64,000 nt of DNA from Heliocidaris erythrogramma (GCA_025617745.1 CM046870.1:29841927-29905926), one strand, 5' to 3'; shown: positions 46,121-59,860, counted from the stretch's first letter. Numbers and translations: made by a program. Notes: generated from the sequence alone by a model not told the origin.

Positions 46121-46686
46121 ATTGGGAGGATTTCTATTGGAATATTGCATTTGCTGAAAGCCTAACAAATAAGTGCCTTCAGCTGAATGAAATTTAACCA
46201 AACCTAGATTTGAATTATGTTGGTGACCAGCAAAAGTGTAATAGAATGAAGCGGTTGTCATGAATATTTCTTGAAAACTGTTGAAAAAACCCTGAATATT
46301 CATTCAATTATATGTGATGTGAAAATTTAAACTTCTGCAAAGATTTTCATTATTATTTTTTGTTTAATTATAAACTTGTTATTTTAATTGATATTTATTG
46401 TTATTAAATAGACAACAATAACAACAACAAAAAGATTTAGTTTATCTCTCTTATGTTAAGGAGATGAAAAGTCATCTAGTTGCCTTAAATATTTACATTT
46501 TTTTAGAGCTTGTCAAATTCAAAATTCTCCTTTCAGTGATAATGTTCATGTGATATACTTTTATGTATGAGAGGATTCAAAGTGGGAGGGTTCCATAACT
46601 AGAAATGTGAAATTTAAAATTTCTGTGAAAGGTAAGCTAGAGTGACCTTTATACTAATGAGAAAGATACAAAATGAGAGTAAAAGC

Positions 46687-47028
46687 AGTGGTATCGCTGG
46701 AGGGGGTAGGGGTGGGTGGAGGCAGTGAGAGAAGGCTTGCAGCCCATGCCCCCTTGATACAAAGTGGCATACCTTCAGTATACAACTCCAAGATTGTGCC
46801 CCATCTTTTACAAAATCCTGGATGCACCCCTAGGGTGGTGGAGGGTAATACACCTTAATATTTGTAATTTTCAAACTGTCGGTATTTTGGCATGTCAAAA
46901 AATATATAAAACTAATAGAACTTCCATTTTCTTTTTTCATTATTGAAAATTTGTGGGAATTTTTTTTTTTCGGCACGGTTAGTATTGCCCCACCACTCCC
47001 CATTCAAAATGCTCTAGCGACACCCCTG
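46687..47028. mobile_element. Possible hAT-type MITE
   Basis: Left CAGTGGTATCGCTGGAG; right CTCTAGCGACACCCCTG, whose reverse complement is CAGGGGTGTCGCTAGAG: 17 bp with three differences. CAG-starting ends fit hAT. The 8 bp flanks do not match, so the target duplication is lost or the call is wrong. Confidence 0.5.
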
Positions 47029-48159
47029 CTTGAAATAAAAGGAAGAGTGAAGACAATAAGCTCTGACTGGAATGGTTAATCATAAGTAGAAGTAAATGGA
47101 TGGTATTGTGTGGTGACTTACAGGCATGAAAGCTGGAAAGGAATGGCAACATAAATTTTACTCACAAATGCAAAGTAAACGTTAATATAGAACATATACT
47201 TCTTCCCGGTAATTTGATTATTCCTGACAAATAAAAAAAAAATCCCTTAAAAAAGAGAATAAACGTACACTTTTATTTAATTGCCAACATAAAAACAAAA
47301 TTACATTAACATCAAGTCTAAATAAAATGGTACAAAAAAAAACTCAATTAACTAAAGGACCCCACCGCCACACCCCAAATGAAGATTATCCTTCCTATTA
47401 AGAAAACCATCCCTGAAAAAAATCTTACTTTGAAAGATAACTTCTTTGTTTTTTATTCATTATGCATGTATTATTTATGTATTTATTTATGTATTTATTT
47501 ATCATTATACTTAACGCATATTTAATGAATACATTCACGGGTATTAAGTATATCAACAAGAAAAGAGACTTTTGCCACTGGCGACGTGTCAAATACTTCA
47601 CATTATTTTTACATTATCTTTGTTCATGATTACATTTGATTCGGTCCCGTCCGGTTACATTTTTAAGCTTTATTTACTTGTTTACATATTTGCAAAGCGA
47701 TAGATTTTGATTTGGAGATCGATTACAATTAAAGTGCATTGACCGAGCCCCGTCTGTCATAATTAGAAATTGCCGTCGCTGATTCGCCGAATCTGTTGCG
47801 TTGAAGCAATGAATACATTACCATAAATGCATATATTACTGAATTTGACCTTTCTTACTGCGCATGCCCCAAGCTGATGTGCGAATTTGTTTTCATACCA
47901 CATACAAACACACGCTACTCTCGGGGAGCATCTTACAAAATGAATCATGCATTTACGCTCATGAATTATGCAACGGTGCTTATCGGACCTTCTAATGGAC
48001 CCCGACAAGATGGCGGAGCTTTAGGGGCCTGACTGGGATTATATTTCGGACTGCACGAAGCCGACCGAATCTTGCACGAGAGCTCGAGCTAAGGCGGAGC
48101 GTGCATGTTGCGCAGCGACTAGCCTATCCGAAGTTTGCGCCCCACAGGGCAACGGCATG
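47029..48159. other. No gene recognised; GC-richer end
   Basis: AT-rich to about 47740. 47990-48150 is CpG-rich (CGAGAGCTCGAGCT, GGCGGAGCGTGCATG), just before the hAT MITE. A TTTATTTATG repeat lies near 47472-47502. No ORF with a domain. Confidence 0.4.
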
Positions 48160-48167
48160 ATCAGGTA

Positions 48168-48356
48168 TAGAGTACCTACATAAAGAGAGTAGCGACAACT
48201 CATGATTTGAACGCCATTTTGTTTCCTCTGCTATGCAGCATTTCTATTCAATTCCGATGAGCACCTGGGTGTTCTCAATAGAAAGAATTCAAACGCCATT
48301 TTGTTTCACGAAAAGTCAGACGTCTATGTCGCTACCCTATATATAAAGGTACTCTA
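48168..48356. mobile_element. hAT-type MITE with exact 8 bp target duplication
   Basis: ATCAGGTA flanks both sides (48160-48167 and 48357-48364). The ends TAGAGTACCT and AGGTACTCTA are inverted repeats, and GTAGCGACA / TGTCGCTAC continue the arms. CCATTTTGTTTC occurs in both halves. An 8 bp duplication with TAGAG-type ends fits the hAT superfamily. 189 bp, no coding capacity. A clean duplication suggests a fairly recent insertion. Confidence 0.85.
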
Positions 48357-48364
48357 ATCAGGTA

Positions 48365-51178
48365 ACGAACACGGTGCCCTCTCGCGGCATGAAAACGTCC
48401 ACAATCTGCGATTGAGTATCCTTTTAAGAGTCGTCTTTCTTCTAATTTCTCCCGCCCCCCCCCCCCCCCCCGCCTTCTCCCCCTCTCTGTCTCTTGATAG
48501 CATGTGTATGTATGGCTCTTTGCCTACTCTCTTTTTTTTTCACTCTTCCGATTGTTTTTGTCTTTTTACAATATTTTCGTCTCTCTTCGTATAACTGAAA
48601 AATACAGTCTCGTGCACCATCACACATCATTTGAATAGGATACTTGTCGAACCAGTTCTGACGTTCAGGATTCAAGAGAACAGTGTTTCATGAAGAAATC
48701 AATCGATTCACTAATCTTGGTCAAGTTTCCTGTACAGTTTTTAGCCACGTATACTCCATGATATAGGACATCGTTTTTAAGTCACATTCTAACTTCTGTT
48801 AAAAGTAAAAGTATTAAGGTAGTAATGTGTAGTTTGTTCAGTATTCGTTTTCGCGACTGGAAAGTGTAACTTCCAAACCCCTATCCGATCATCATTAGTT
48901 GGCTGTATACGCCCCTTTTTGGAGTGGAAATCATTGATCCGAGGAGAGGAGAAGAGGTTAATGGCTCTGAAAGTCAGATGAATTCGATAGCAGGAACATA
49001 ACATCGTGTTTCGTGGTGGGATTCTATTCCGCAATCTGCGGGGATTATTCCAGGAGGTATCGATGAGCGCTTAGCGCCTATTCCACGCAGAGATAATCAC
49101 TAAGGGATAAGTGCTTACTTGTGAGATAGAAACGTGACCAGAATAAACTTGAGAGGAGTGAGCATTAGGGAGGATGCGGAAAGGAAAAGGCAAAGACAAG
49201 AGAGGAAGAGCGGAGGCGTGTCGTCTTCTCATTTGATGATACTGTAAGTTCCTGCAGGGTCGTTTTCTGGGGATAATACCCATATTATTTGGGTCTAACT
49301 TTGCAAGAAATATGCATCACTTAAAGTCGTAGCATTTGTATTCATCGCTCTTGAATTTTTCCTTCAGTTTTTTTTAATGAAAAGGTCAAGATCATCGTTC
49401 CCAGAAATAGGCAATCAAAGACAGAATACAGGTAGAGCAGATTCCTTTCTGAAACCAATCTGGAATAGGGACATATAATACTTTCTTTCTATCCCATTCC
49501 CTCTAACCTTCTATCCTCTTATATACAGTGCGTATAAAAAGTGCACACTTTGAAAATATACTCCAAAATCATAATTTCACAACATTGACACGATTTTATT
49601 TCTCATAACATTATGGGTTAGGGTCTGTTTCATCGGATGGCACCATGGATATAGACAATATTTTACGCTTGAGTGAGTACTGGCTACTTTTGTAAAAGTC
49701 GCAAAAATTGGTTTTTCGCGAAAATGCCGCAGTCGTGAATTTGATCAAAGTGCGTGTCAGACATTAACTGCATGTTCTCTGTTAACCATCAATAACTGAT
49801 TTGAACACTCATTTTACCCTTTACCTAGCAGTGCACACAAACAGAGCGTATCAAGAAATTGATAAAGGGGACGGGTGGGATGCTCCCAAGACAGGGATTA
49901 AATGCGCGACTGCAAGTGAGGCAATTTCAAAAGTGAAAAAGATTAGGACACATAATTTCTAAAACTCCCTGAATATACAAAACAAACATGCAGGACAAAA
50001 TCCTTTGCTACTATGATCAGTTTTTATTAGAATCTCATTATTAGACACGTGACATTTCATCCTATATTTCTATGGAAATATTCAGGATACAAGCTGCTGG
50101 CTAAAAAATGCAAGACTGACGTGAAGTCACATCAAAGAGGTTTTTGCATACTACCCAAGCCTCAAGATATTGACCCATTAAAAGAGCGACATGCATATCA
50201 ATCTAAACTTTAAGAAAATTAATGAGTGGAGTGCCTCTAGAATGGGGCTAACGCAGAGGAAACAGTGCTCAATGTCCTTACGCTGGCTGCAGATATCTGA
50301 CGACAAATTAGCATCTTAAACACTACGCTAAAATACTGGTATTTGGAGAGAAAACAAGATAGTTGATTCTGCAGAAGTAAAGAAATTAGTTGTTCTGATA
50401 TTATATGCAATAATAATACTGCTAATAACCAAATCGGGTATCAATAAAAATGTGCATTTATTTTTTCTTGATTCAAATTATATTTAAAAGAAGATAAATA
50501 AACGCTCGTTTCTACTTACATAGTGACTCGTTGTGCAAAACAAATCTTAGAACCATCATCTGCTTTCATACACTTCACCCACACACACCCTCGCCCACAC
50601 ACCACGCCCCTCTGTGCCCGGATAATGTTCTATTTCAGTACTTATCAAATCAAAGGGCAGCAGATCACACCCTGATCCAGCAAGCCTGTTAGAGGATTAA
50701 TGATTTCACGTCTGCGTTGAAAAGGGTAAAAGAGTTATTGGCAATCTGCCCGCAGGGGATCCCCCTCGCTAATGTGTATTGAGTGCCTGGGGTAGATGTT
50801 GCGTGAAGCCTAGCGTGGAAGCGACAATCAAACTCAACATCAGGAACGCATGTTTACACTGCGCGCAAATGCAATGTAATTTTTGTCTCAGTAAAATGGT
50901 GGACAACCCTTCCGCGCGCATTTACAGTGTGTATATGCAGTCAGTATCACGTGTTCGCGTTAAAATCATGATGCTTCAAGACATTGTATCTAATGATTGC
51001 ATGTACAATTATATAAACCGTGTGAACAGGTACAGGGAAAAGCAAGATCATGTGCAAAGTCATATTAAACATACATTAGCTATTGAACTGTGAATGAAAT
51101 AGTACGAATAATAGTATCTGAATGACAAATCCAGGTCTATGTAGAACTAGAATGTCATATTGTTTTAAATTTTATTAC
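48365..51178. other. No gene recognised; poly-C tract and one transposon-like end
   Basis: A C homopolymer lies at 48456-48470. TACAGTGCGTATAAAAAGTG at about 49525 resembles a Tc1/mariner-type terminus, but no right partner was found. A 104-codon plus ORF (50779-51093) has no known domain. Confidence 0.35.
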
Positions 51179-51206
51179 CTGAGGAAGGCCATTGCAAGCC
51201 GAAAAC
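51179..51206 (+). ncRNA. Hammerhead-core-like motif, weak
   Basis: CTGAGGA, a short GGC/GCC hairpin, then GAAAAC: the order of the conserved hammerhead ribozyme core (CUGANGA - stem II - GAAA). Similar CTGANGA...GAAA words occur in Penelope-like elements. Stems I and III are not convincing by eye, so this may be only a retroelement remnant or chance. Confidence 0.25.
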
Positions 51207-54200
51207 TTGTGCGAAATAACAGAATCGATGAGTTACGTCTCCGCTTTCCGCTTTATATTCGCCTTCACTCATAATTATGTTATGAAAGCAAGCACCTCCA
51301 AAATGTATAAGTTGATGTTGTTCAAATTTACATATATATATATATTATACACATGTGTAAGAGGTACCAATGGTGCCAAGAGAGGTAATATAAATGTCTC
51401 TGTTAAAACATATGGATTAGTTCGTCTCACCTGATAAAACCCTTTACAATGTAAATGTTGAATATTCAGCATGATTAATTAAACTAAACAAAAGGAGAAA
51501 CGGTTAATCGCTATAAATGCACTGTTGGAGCCTTATAGCGCGAACCTCATTATTTCATACCGTCTATTTGATAACCCGATTTAGAACTTGGCAAAGTGCC
51601 TTTCAATCTTCTTTCAGTCACGATGTAGACGTCCCCCTTTAGCAATGCCCTTGTTCTTCGGGTCGCTGGCAGCAGGAGAGGCTTGTAGCAGAGTCTAATG
51701 TCTCTGAAGTGGTACATCGGATGGTATCGTGAACATTGTACAGCGCAGTACGAGGAAAGCCCGACTTACTCACTACTAAGACAGAAAATGAAAATGGGGT
51801 TAAAAATCGACTCGTTCGAACACTGAAATAAGCATCCGAAAAAGTTGCTTGAGACATTGGAAAATCCTCCCGAGTCACGATTTGTTGAGGCGGTCTGTTG
51901 CTCATTACACGATTACGACTGAATTTCTACGATATTTTATTAATATTCATGAATATGCTAGAACAACAATTCGTACATTTTGTATCCCTTTAACGTTAAA
52001 ATATCCTATAGAATGACGGCGATATGGATAAGCATGAGCCGATGCGAGTGTGTCAGAATCAAACATTAGAATGACTGTGGCAGAATGTGTTTCAATATGT
52101 TCTTCATCTAGTTTATTTGAGCAGAGGCGCATAAAAAGTTTTACCGACAAAAACAACAAAATAGATTTCCCACGGTACAGCAATTCATGCTTTGTTCTCT
52201 TCCAAGACGCTGTAGCTCAGTTACTCTTTCCGAAACATGTCACCGTAGAGATTTTGGTAATGATTATTAGGAGTCAGTTGCAGTTCTGACTATTCATGGT
52301 AGGATGTATGCAGAAAAAATAAAAGAAAATGTTCTCGGGTAATTTTCTATATCTCTCGTGACATCATATCGCATCCATTTATCGTTCGATTTGTATCACA
52401 ACCTATCTTGATGTCGAGCCCCAGGGAAATCCAGATTGGGGGGTGAAGCAGGAACTTTCAAGACAGATATAGAAGGAATCGATGAAAACCTGTCCTAAAT
52501 AAAAGAGCAATCAAGCATGACATGGCGTGCAATCTTCAGTAAGAATTTCGCAAAGCTATCCAGGAAGAGGAGACATCTAAAGAATGAACGTGGGCATATT
52601 CCAAGAGATATGCCAGTTTTCTAAAACTTAAGTGCTACATCAAAAAGTATCTTCACTTTAATCAGGTATCAGCCATGAAGCGTAACGGGTTATTAAAGGT
52701 TCTGTATTTTGGTTAAATAATTAATTTTGTATATTAACTTTATGCAAAATACCCATTTCCTCATGCTTATACAAATATGAAACGGGTGCATACACGACGA
52801 AGCATGTATAAAGCTATATTATACTTTCGGAACAGGCTTTACCAATCATTTTTTAAAACTAGGTGCTTTGAGGATATTGAGAATTGGGCATTTCTTTTCT
52901 CAAGCTATTGTTTTGATCAGTTTCTATATATCAACTGCTTTTCTTTAAAGCGACTCATTGGCTGCTATCGCTTCTACTTAGCTTATGATGGCTGGCCCCT
53001 GCATTCACTTAATTTCGATATATTATTATATTTCAAGTTTTAAGATTTCAGAATATATTTGTATATATATATTTTTTTTTTGTTAAATTATAATTTAAGT
53101 ATATTAACTGTCGCACTTCTTGTTTATCAATCGCCTTATAAATTGTATGATAAAGAAAAGAAAAATGTTAATACTTGTTTCATCAATAAAAGCAGAAACA
53201 ACTGGAAGTTCCTTTGGAAACTGGGCATCCATTTAACCTTGACATCAGTGCCTCTCTGTTAGCACGACCCTAGAATGAGCACAAGTTTCCCTACATTAAA
53301 TATTTCTAAATAAATTTGTTTATACATGTTTCTAATGAAGCGTTGCGTATTGCCCATCTTCACTTGCAAATACTGGTTTTCTACTTTTATTGATCAGACA
53401 CGTCCTTGGGTGGTTTCGGGAACACAAAGTCATTGACTTGCACCAGAATTGAACACGATCGAAACAGTGACAGGGTAACATGGGAAAGCAGGGTGCACTT
53501 GGATGTTTGGGAGGACATCAAGAATCAGTTCCAATGCATCAACTTATTCTACATTCAGTCGAGATCTCACGCTTACTGACCAGCTTATCACAGCTTCGTC
53601 ACCGCGTAATTCCACATCGCGCTGTCAACTTTCTCCCTGTCATCGTCGGCTAATGTCTCATGGTAACGCAAAAATTCAATTAAATATTTACTGAAAGTCA
53701 CAGCTTCACTTTCGTTCTCTGCCAAGTGACCGAAGTTCAATTTACAAATCTCGTTGCTTTTGTTTGTCTACGTCCTGCTCACGATACGGAAAGAGGGGGC
53801 TCTGCTTATAAACTTTGTCTAGCTCTACATCTTTACATCTATGGCATCTTTTATATTATGTCTAGTAGACTCTACCTCCTAAGGGGCGGCCCCGTATAAA
53901 ATGTCAGTATTAACATGCTAATGCAGGGCTTGCTTCTTTTGCTTTTTCATACTAAAATAACATACTGTCACAACTAACCATAACAATACCTGATTTTGAA
54001 GACTGTCTATAAAACGTGGCGAAGGCTTAAAACAAAATCGATTTTAGATATGTAGACAGTGAGATATAGCGTGCATCTGAACAATCACACTTTCGTTCAG
54101 TTTGTACCGCAGATATGGTACACTGTCATACCCGAAACAGAAAAATATACACAACGTCGTAAAACTGATATCTCTTCAACCAATTAATGCTATTCGTTAT

Positions 54201-54659
54201 TTACTAATAATTTTCCAAAGTCTTATTAATATACAGGGTAAGGACACTCGGTAGGATTACTACTTTACAAGTACGTCCGACGTACAGTCTTAGTGGACGG
54301 TAACCCCATAAAATTTTAGTACATGCGAAGGATGGGTAAACCAGAATGATTATTTCACACCCTTTTATTATAACGATAATTTCAAAATTGAATAATATTA
54401 AAACAATGGTGCTGCAAACATTAATACCGGTCCAACCTTCATATAACTACACTTATTATTGAAATGTATGGCTTCACGTTGTTTTGGATATGACGACATA
54501 GCCATCCATCCAAAGGGGTTTTTGCCATTGTTATAATGAATTTACTAAAAAATGTCGGTCCATTACAAAAATATTTTCTTTAAAATGCACTATCGTAATA
54601 TGAACATGTAGCGTTTTGTACGACACGTGATGTCCTTTTCTTCAACCCACCACAGAGAC
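51207..54659. other. No gene recognised
   Basis: AT-rich with TA runs near 51332-51343 and 53062-53071. Domainless ORFs of 60-90 codons on both strands. Nothing supported. Confidence 0.4.
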
Positions 54660-54661
54660 TA

Positions 54662-55050
54662 CACTGTAAAAAAAAAGTACTGTAAAATTACAGAAATCTG
54701 ATGTCAGCAGAGTCGCCAGAAATTTGCTGTAAAAATACATGCTGTATGTAATTTTAGCACACATTTCAGATCTGTAATTCAGATAACAGGTTCTTATGTA
54801 ATTGCGATGGAACCCGAGTCCTACAATACATTAAGGTAAAAAAAATAAACTGTAAAATTACACAAAAAAAGTGTATAAAAACCCTATTTTGCCTTAAAAT
54901 CACAAGTTTCTGATGTAACTCAGTTTTGCAATTACAAATGAGGTACTTTTACGGGAAAAATGTAAAAATAACATCACAACTGCTGTATTTATAATAAACA
55001 GAACAAATCTGTATTTTTCCCCTGTAAAAATACAAATATTTTTTACAGTG
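54662..55050. mobile_element. 389 bp MITE, CACTGTAAAAA ends, TA duplication
   Basis: CACTGTAAAAAAAAAGTAC at the left; right end ATTTTTTACAGTG, an inverted match. TA at 54660-54661 and 55051-55052. CTGTAAAATTACAG, TGTAAAAATACA and similar words recur throughout, giving many internal small palindromes. The terminus is shared with the 24074 element. No transposase. Confidence 0.8.
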
Positions 55051-55052
55051 TA

Positions 55053-58000
55053 TGCTAATGCAAATGCCTTATCTCCCTCTTCAAATAAAGTTGTTAAATT
55101 ATCTCGCAAAAAGTGCACATAACGAGGTACAAGTATCAGTGCGTCAATCAACGAGACTTCATCGTGTAAGAAGCAACAAGTGCAATTGCTCAGACATCTG
55201 ACACCGCCGTTGGGCAAATGGAAAATTACTTAGCTAGGTATACGTCTTGGCTCCTGAGATCGCTCGAACGATAATGTTTTGGAATACCTCGCCGCACTTT
55301 CGAATTGAATGGAGCTCGTTCTGAGCTCTTGAATTAACTTCCACTCACTGAGATACTCCGTGTGATATCAAATTGGACAGGTGAAAACTAAACAGGGAGC
55401 ATTTCCTTATAGGACAGAAAGAAAACCATCTTACATCTTACTTGTACAATACAAGGGGAAGGGTTCAACATTTTTTGCTGTTGAATTGCCATGATCATGT
55501 GGAAACCTTAAAGCGGTTTTGATGATTCTTTTCTCATGTATAGCGACGAAAGGTCATGAATCATGCAGGTGATTTTATGTGATGCTTCCTGTGTCGAGGT
55601 TATGCAAAAGTCCATTGCTTATCGAAACATGGATTCGGATCCTCGTAAACCATTCTATTACTGTACTTCATTTGTATTTAATGATAAACGGAAGTCCGCA
55701 AGTAGAAAATATTGTCGTAATTCCAAACCTAAAGTCGAGTTTGACATATGGACTTGTAAACGGAGGTCTGAACTGCTGCTTTGTCAAGTGCTACCTCAGT
55801 TAATGCTGGACACTGGGTACGCGTCAAACGGCTGAACACTGTTTGTCATTGATTTCCCCCATTCCAGTACATTTTTTTAAAGCCGTTCGTCAGACTTAAG
55901 TTATTAAATATCATATGGGCCTTCATATCTCACAGTATAATTATTGTGAAAAGCAGCCCATTATGAACCAACTGTGATATCTTTTGTTTTCAATCCAGCA
56001 TGCTTCTTGCAAGCTTTACAAATACATTTCACTCATTTCTATCATTTTATCTTTCGAATAGAATTCTGCTTACTAGAACCACATATTCTTATGAAATAGA
56101 AAAATTGTTGTTTTTAATAAGGTGTTCATAATTATACAGGCTTACTTTGGCAGAAGAGAGAAATAGAGAGAGAGAGAGAGAGAGAAAATATCAATGTCAC
56201 TAAAAGAGTTTCCGTGTCATTGACCGAACCAAGTTCCTGTTTCAAATACAAAAGTCACAGGAATCGGTAAGGCCCCGATATATCACAATGTCAACATCTT
56301 ACTTAGATAGCACCAGAATGTTTACAGAGCATTCCAAGGCATCTACTAATTGTGCGCCTATTGTAACATTTTCCTTCACCCTGTTAGGGTTGTTTAAGAT
56401 TAAAAAACTATTTGAATAACAGCTCTATTTTCGGAATTCACTTACATGGATGTTTGCCTAAAAACACTAACCACTCGGCTACACTTACCATGAAAAGTGA
56501 ATGTCTTTTTGCCTTCCAGAGGCTCCACCCCCCCTGCTTTTTCATCAACGTGTGTATTGCCATGCCACTAGCATGCGACATGGTAGCCATTAGCCTAATC
56601 GCTCCACGGGCAGAACCAATTTGTCTTATCTGACTGTTTATCTTTGAGAGACAAATTTTGCACCATTAGAGCTTGATGGCCCAAAAATGACCGTCAGTTA
56701 CACCCCTTTTCAGAGGTAATAACATAATATAATATAAATCTTATATTGAATCGTGTAACATTAAATTGCATTTTTTGTGGTTAAGGATTGAGAACCCTTG
56801 AAATGTTCCGTGCAAACACATCACAGTTCAGAACGAAATTCTTTACTGCAATATCAATAACTTTCGCCTACTTTCTAAACTTTTTAGTTGTCTAGTAGTC
56901 TCCATGGTAAAGTTCATCAATAATCATTTCATCAGTTCTGCATGACCGAGGGATTCATTTTACAAGAATAATGCTTTGTTTCTTTATATCAACTAATCGA
57001 CTGCCCGAAGTTATTTTTTTAATCGTGTTGATAACTGAAAACTTCGATAAGTTCTGTGTGAGGGAGAGCTTTACGTTTTTTATGTATAGTATTTAAGCAG
57101 CATCTCAAATCTGTTTACACTTATCACCGTCACTGTTGCAAGTTGTATAACCAGAAATAGCCTTTTCAATTGAAAGCTCAGAGTACCTGTTTATAAAACT
57201 CTTCCACTTGCATGTATACCACACCCATTAAGATGATGTCCCTTCGAAACCATGTGTTGCTCAACCCCGGTAAGCCCCTGTCACCAACCCGACAACGCCA
57301 GGCTCATACTTCCATCATAAACAAGGTTAATTCACAATCAATCACCATTGTGATCTCCGCAATCAGGTGGCTTACGTGTTACTCTGGAACTCTGAACATT
57401 TTTCTTTGCTAACCTTTGTTTTCGAGTCTGATGAAGACATATGCTAATGGTGTCTGGCGGCCATCTGTCTTTTGATCAATGTACAGATGCCTCTACGACA
57501 CCATTTAGGAGCTAATTCCCGAGAAGGCAAGCATTAAAGAAAACATAAACAATGTCAGATCTTCTTCTCTCTCATCCTTATTTCCTTCCATCTGTTTCTC
57601 TTTTCTCCACCCTTGTCTCCCTTCTTGATCTTATTGCCGTTTACAATACTTTATCCGTTCTACATTGCATAGACTGGAATATTAAAGAGGATGCATCTGA
57701 ATTCAACGTGGAAAAGGTTACTTTTACGTTATTATCTCTTTGGACTCATTTTCCCCTTTATATGTATATTTCTCGGAGAAACTTCCCCCAAAACAACATA
57801 AAATATAATCAAGAGGAAGCATAAGTTGATGGCATCCAAGTTTTGTTGTTGTTTCGTTTAAGAATGCTTCGGGATTTCTATATGCCGTGGTAGAAAAGTA
57901 GAGATTCCTCAGAAATGGCGATACAGGCAACCGGTACACTTATACCGTAGTCCTTATCATCAATTGGGATAGACATTTAGTGGTTTACCACGAAATGATT

Positions 58001-58589
58001 ATTAAATATTACAATAAATGAGACTCAGCCTCTCCTTTTTTAAATCCTCTATACTTTTTTAAATTATCATTTTGACAAATAATATGAGCAAATAGGGTGT
58101 AAACAAACCTGAAACACGGGAATAAGTTTAAAATTTTGTAGGAAGAGGCTGTTCCTTCTTTTATCATTTCCGTCCTCTCTATGTCTCAGTAGAGGACCTT
58201 TTACATCTTTACCTCTTTAGCTTGTTTCATATCATATATTTTGCAAAAACAGGAAAAATTGTTCCGTCATAGTTTTTCCGTAGGAGGATTGTTATCAGGT
58301 ATTGTTGAAAATAGAAATTTTCCATGAATCCATGGTGAATCCAGCTGAATATATGTAGCTTTTTGAAAAGATGTTTAGTACTACAGAATCGGAAAATGGC
58401 GTTGAAGAGAGACATATCTGAAGCTTTTCGTCTTGCACTCATCGGAGTATCGGAAAGCCGAAATCGAACAATATACTGGAAACTAAAGGAACAAAGCGCG
58501 CGAACTATTAGACAGAATTTGATTGGCTGCCTCAACATAACGGGAAATTAGGCTTATTGCCAGCCGGTTTTGTAATAACGGGAGCTAAA
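55053..58589. other. No gene recognised; (GA)n tract
   Basis: (GA)n lies at about 56163-56186. ORFs of 60-105 codons (for example 55563-55835 plus and 58227-58538 minus) have no domain I recognise; the last may be read-out beyond the Penelope-like remnant. Confidence 0.4.
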
Positions 58590-59860
58590 ATAATATGAGC
58601 GTCCTCACGAACTCTTTCTGTCGGCACAAAACAGGGTCAGTGAGCTGAATGTATGTGGGTTCGAGCATGGGCAGATGTGTAAAGTTTCTCGCTCGGCTAA
58701 GAATTTTAAACCAAGATGAAGAGTATTATTCAGCGCACTCTTGATTGTTAAGTAATAAGTGGTGAGCGATCACAGAATTGGCATTGTCTGCCGCGATGCG
58801 CACATTTGTTTGTCTAAACGAGCGCGGGGGTTGTGACCGCGCGCTAGCCTGGCGATTCCGAATAGAGGAAGGTACGTGCTGCTTTACGCGATCTGCTAGT
58901 CTTTGAGTCGTACGCCCTATGTACCGAGCTTCACATCGGCACTTGAATTCGTAAATAACATTGGAAATCTGCGTGATAGGGAGTACATCTTTTCGGACCG
59001 ACGAGATGATTCTGTGTGTGGTAAATACCACGCGAGGCTCCACGGTAGGGAAAGCGCTACATACGGCTTGCTTGACCTGTTTCTCAAACTTTTGGGATGC
59101 TTTCCCTCGCCACGGCAGTTTGAGATAGACAGGACATTTGTTTGGTCCAAAGTCCGGTGTCTTTGTCGGTTTGTTCAGTTTCCGCGTAACGTGGCATTCG
59201 ATAACATGGTCAGAATAGCCATTTTCGCGCAGAATATCCTTGACACGATCGATCTCTGCTTTGAGTTTGCACGGAGAGCAGATTCTCAGTGCTCTATCGA
59301 TTAGGATATTGATAAGACTTGTACTGACCTGTGAATGTAGGTTTCAGATAGACGGAAGTAGTGAAGCCGTGCGCTGACTTTTCTACCAGTACGTCAAGAA
59401 ACGGAAGTGCGCCATCATGTTCAATCTGAATTGTACATACGCGGATTCTGCAAAGGTGAATGAATACTTAATGGCAAAATCAGACACTTCACACAAAGAG
59501 CGGGCTGAAGTACTTTGCTAAGCCATTTGGCCAATTCATGTTGCGCCGAATTAGTCATTGAACCACTTTATGCCAAGAATATAAAGAGGCAGAAAGTTTG
59601 GAGTTCAGATCATTTTCTGAATCCAAATCCTTAAGTTCAATCCCCGATGGAGAGTTTAAAGAGCTTTCGCCTTTCTAAAGGTCAACATCTACCAGTCTCC
59701 ATCTCCAACGGTTCCAGAATCAATTCGTCTTTGGAGAATATTTTACAAACATCCTTCAAGTTTTGTATAAGGGGAGGCTGGTATGTTACTCTAGAAAGAT
59801 TCATAGCTTATCGCACAAAGTGGTAGAGAAAATTCGTTACTAATGCATCGAAGTTGAATG
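58590..59860 (-). mobile_element. Penelope-like element remnant with GIY-YIG domain
   Basis: On the minus strand, pieces of a Penelope-like retroelement lie in the right order: late RT text (ELAKWLSKVLQPAL near 59540; LPFLDVLVEKSAHGFTTSV near 59400), the connector before the endonuclease (VEPRVVFTTHRI), then the GIY-YIG nuclease (YEFKCRCEARYIGRTTQRL near 58950), and a C-terminal tail (PVLCRQKEFVRTL near 58610). Penelope-like elements use this nuclease to open the target. The copy is broken in several places and lacks the early RT, so it is a fossil; the upstream border near 59.86 kb is uncertain. Confidence 0.8.

Noticed and set aside
49525-49545. Tc1/mariner-like terminus TACAGTGCGTATAAAAAG
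   Set aside because: No matching right end or TA-flanked partner was found, so only a mention is justified.
52205-52235. tRNA-like GTAGCTCAG word
   Set aside because: No B box at the right distance and no cloverleaf pairing.
58903-59304. 133-codon plus-strand ORF
   Set aside because: It is the antisense shadow of the Penelope-like coding remnant.
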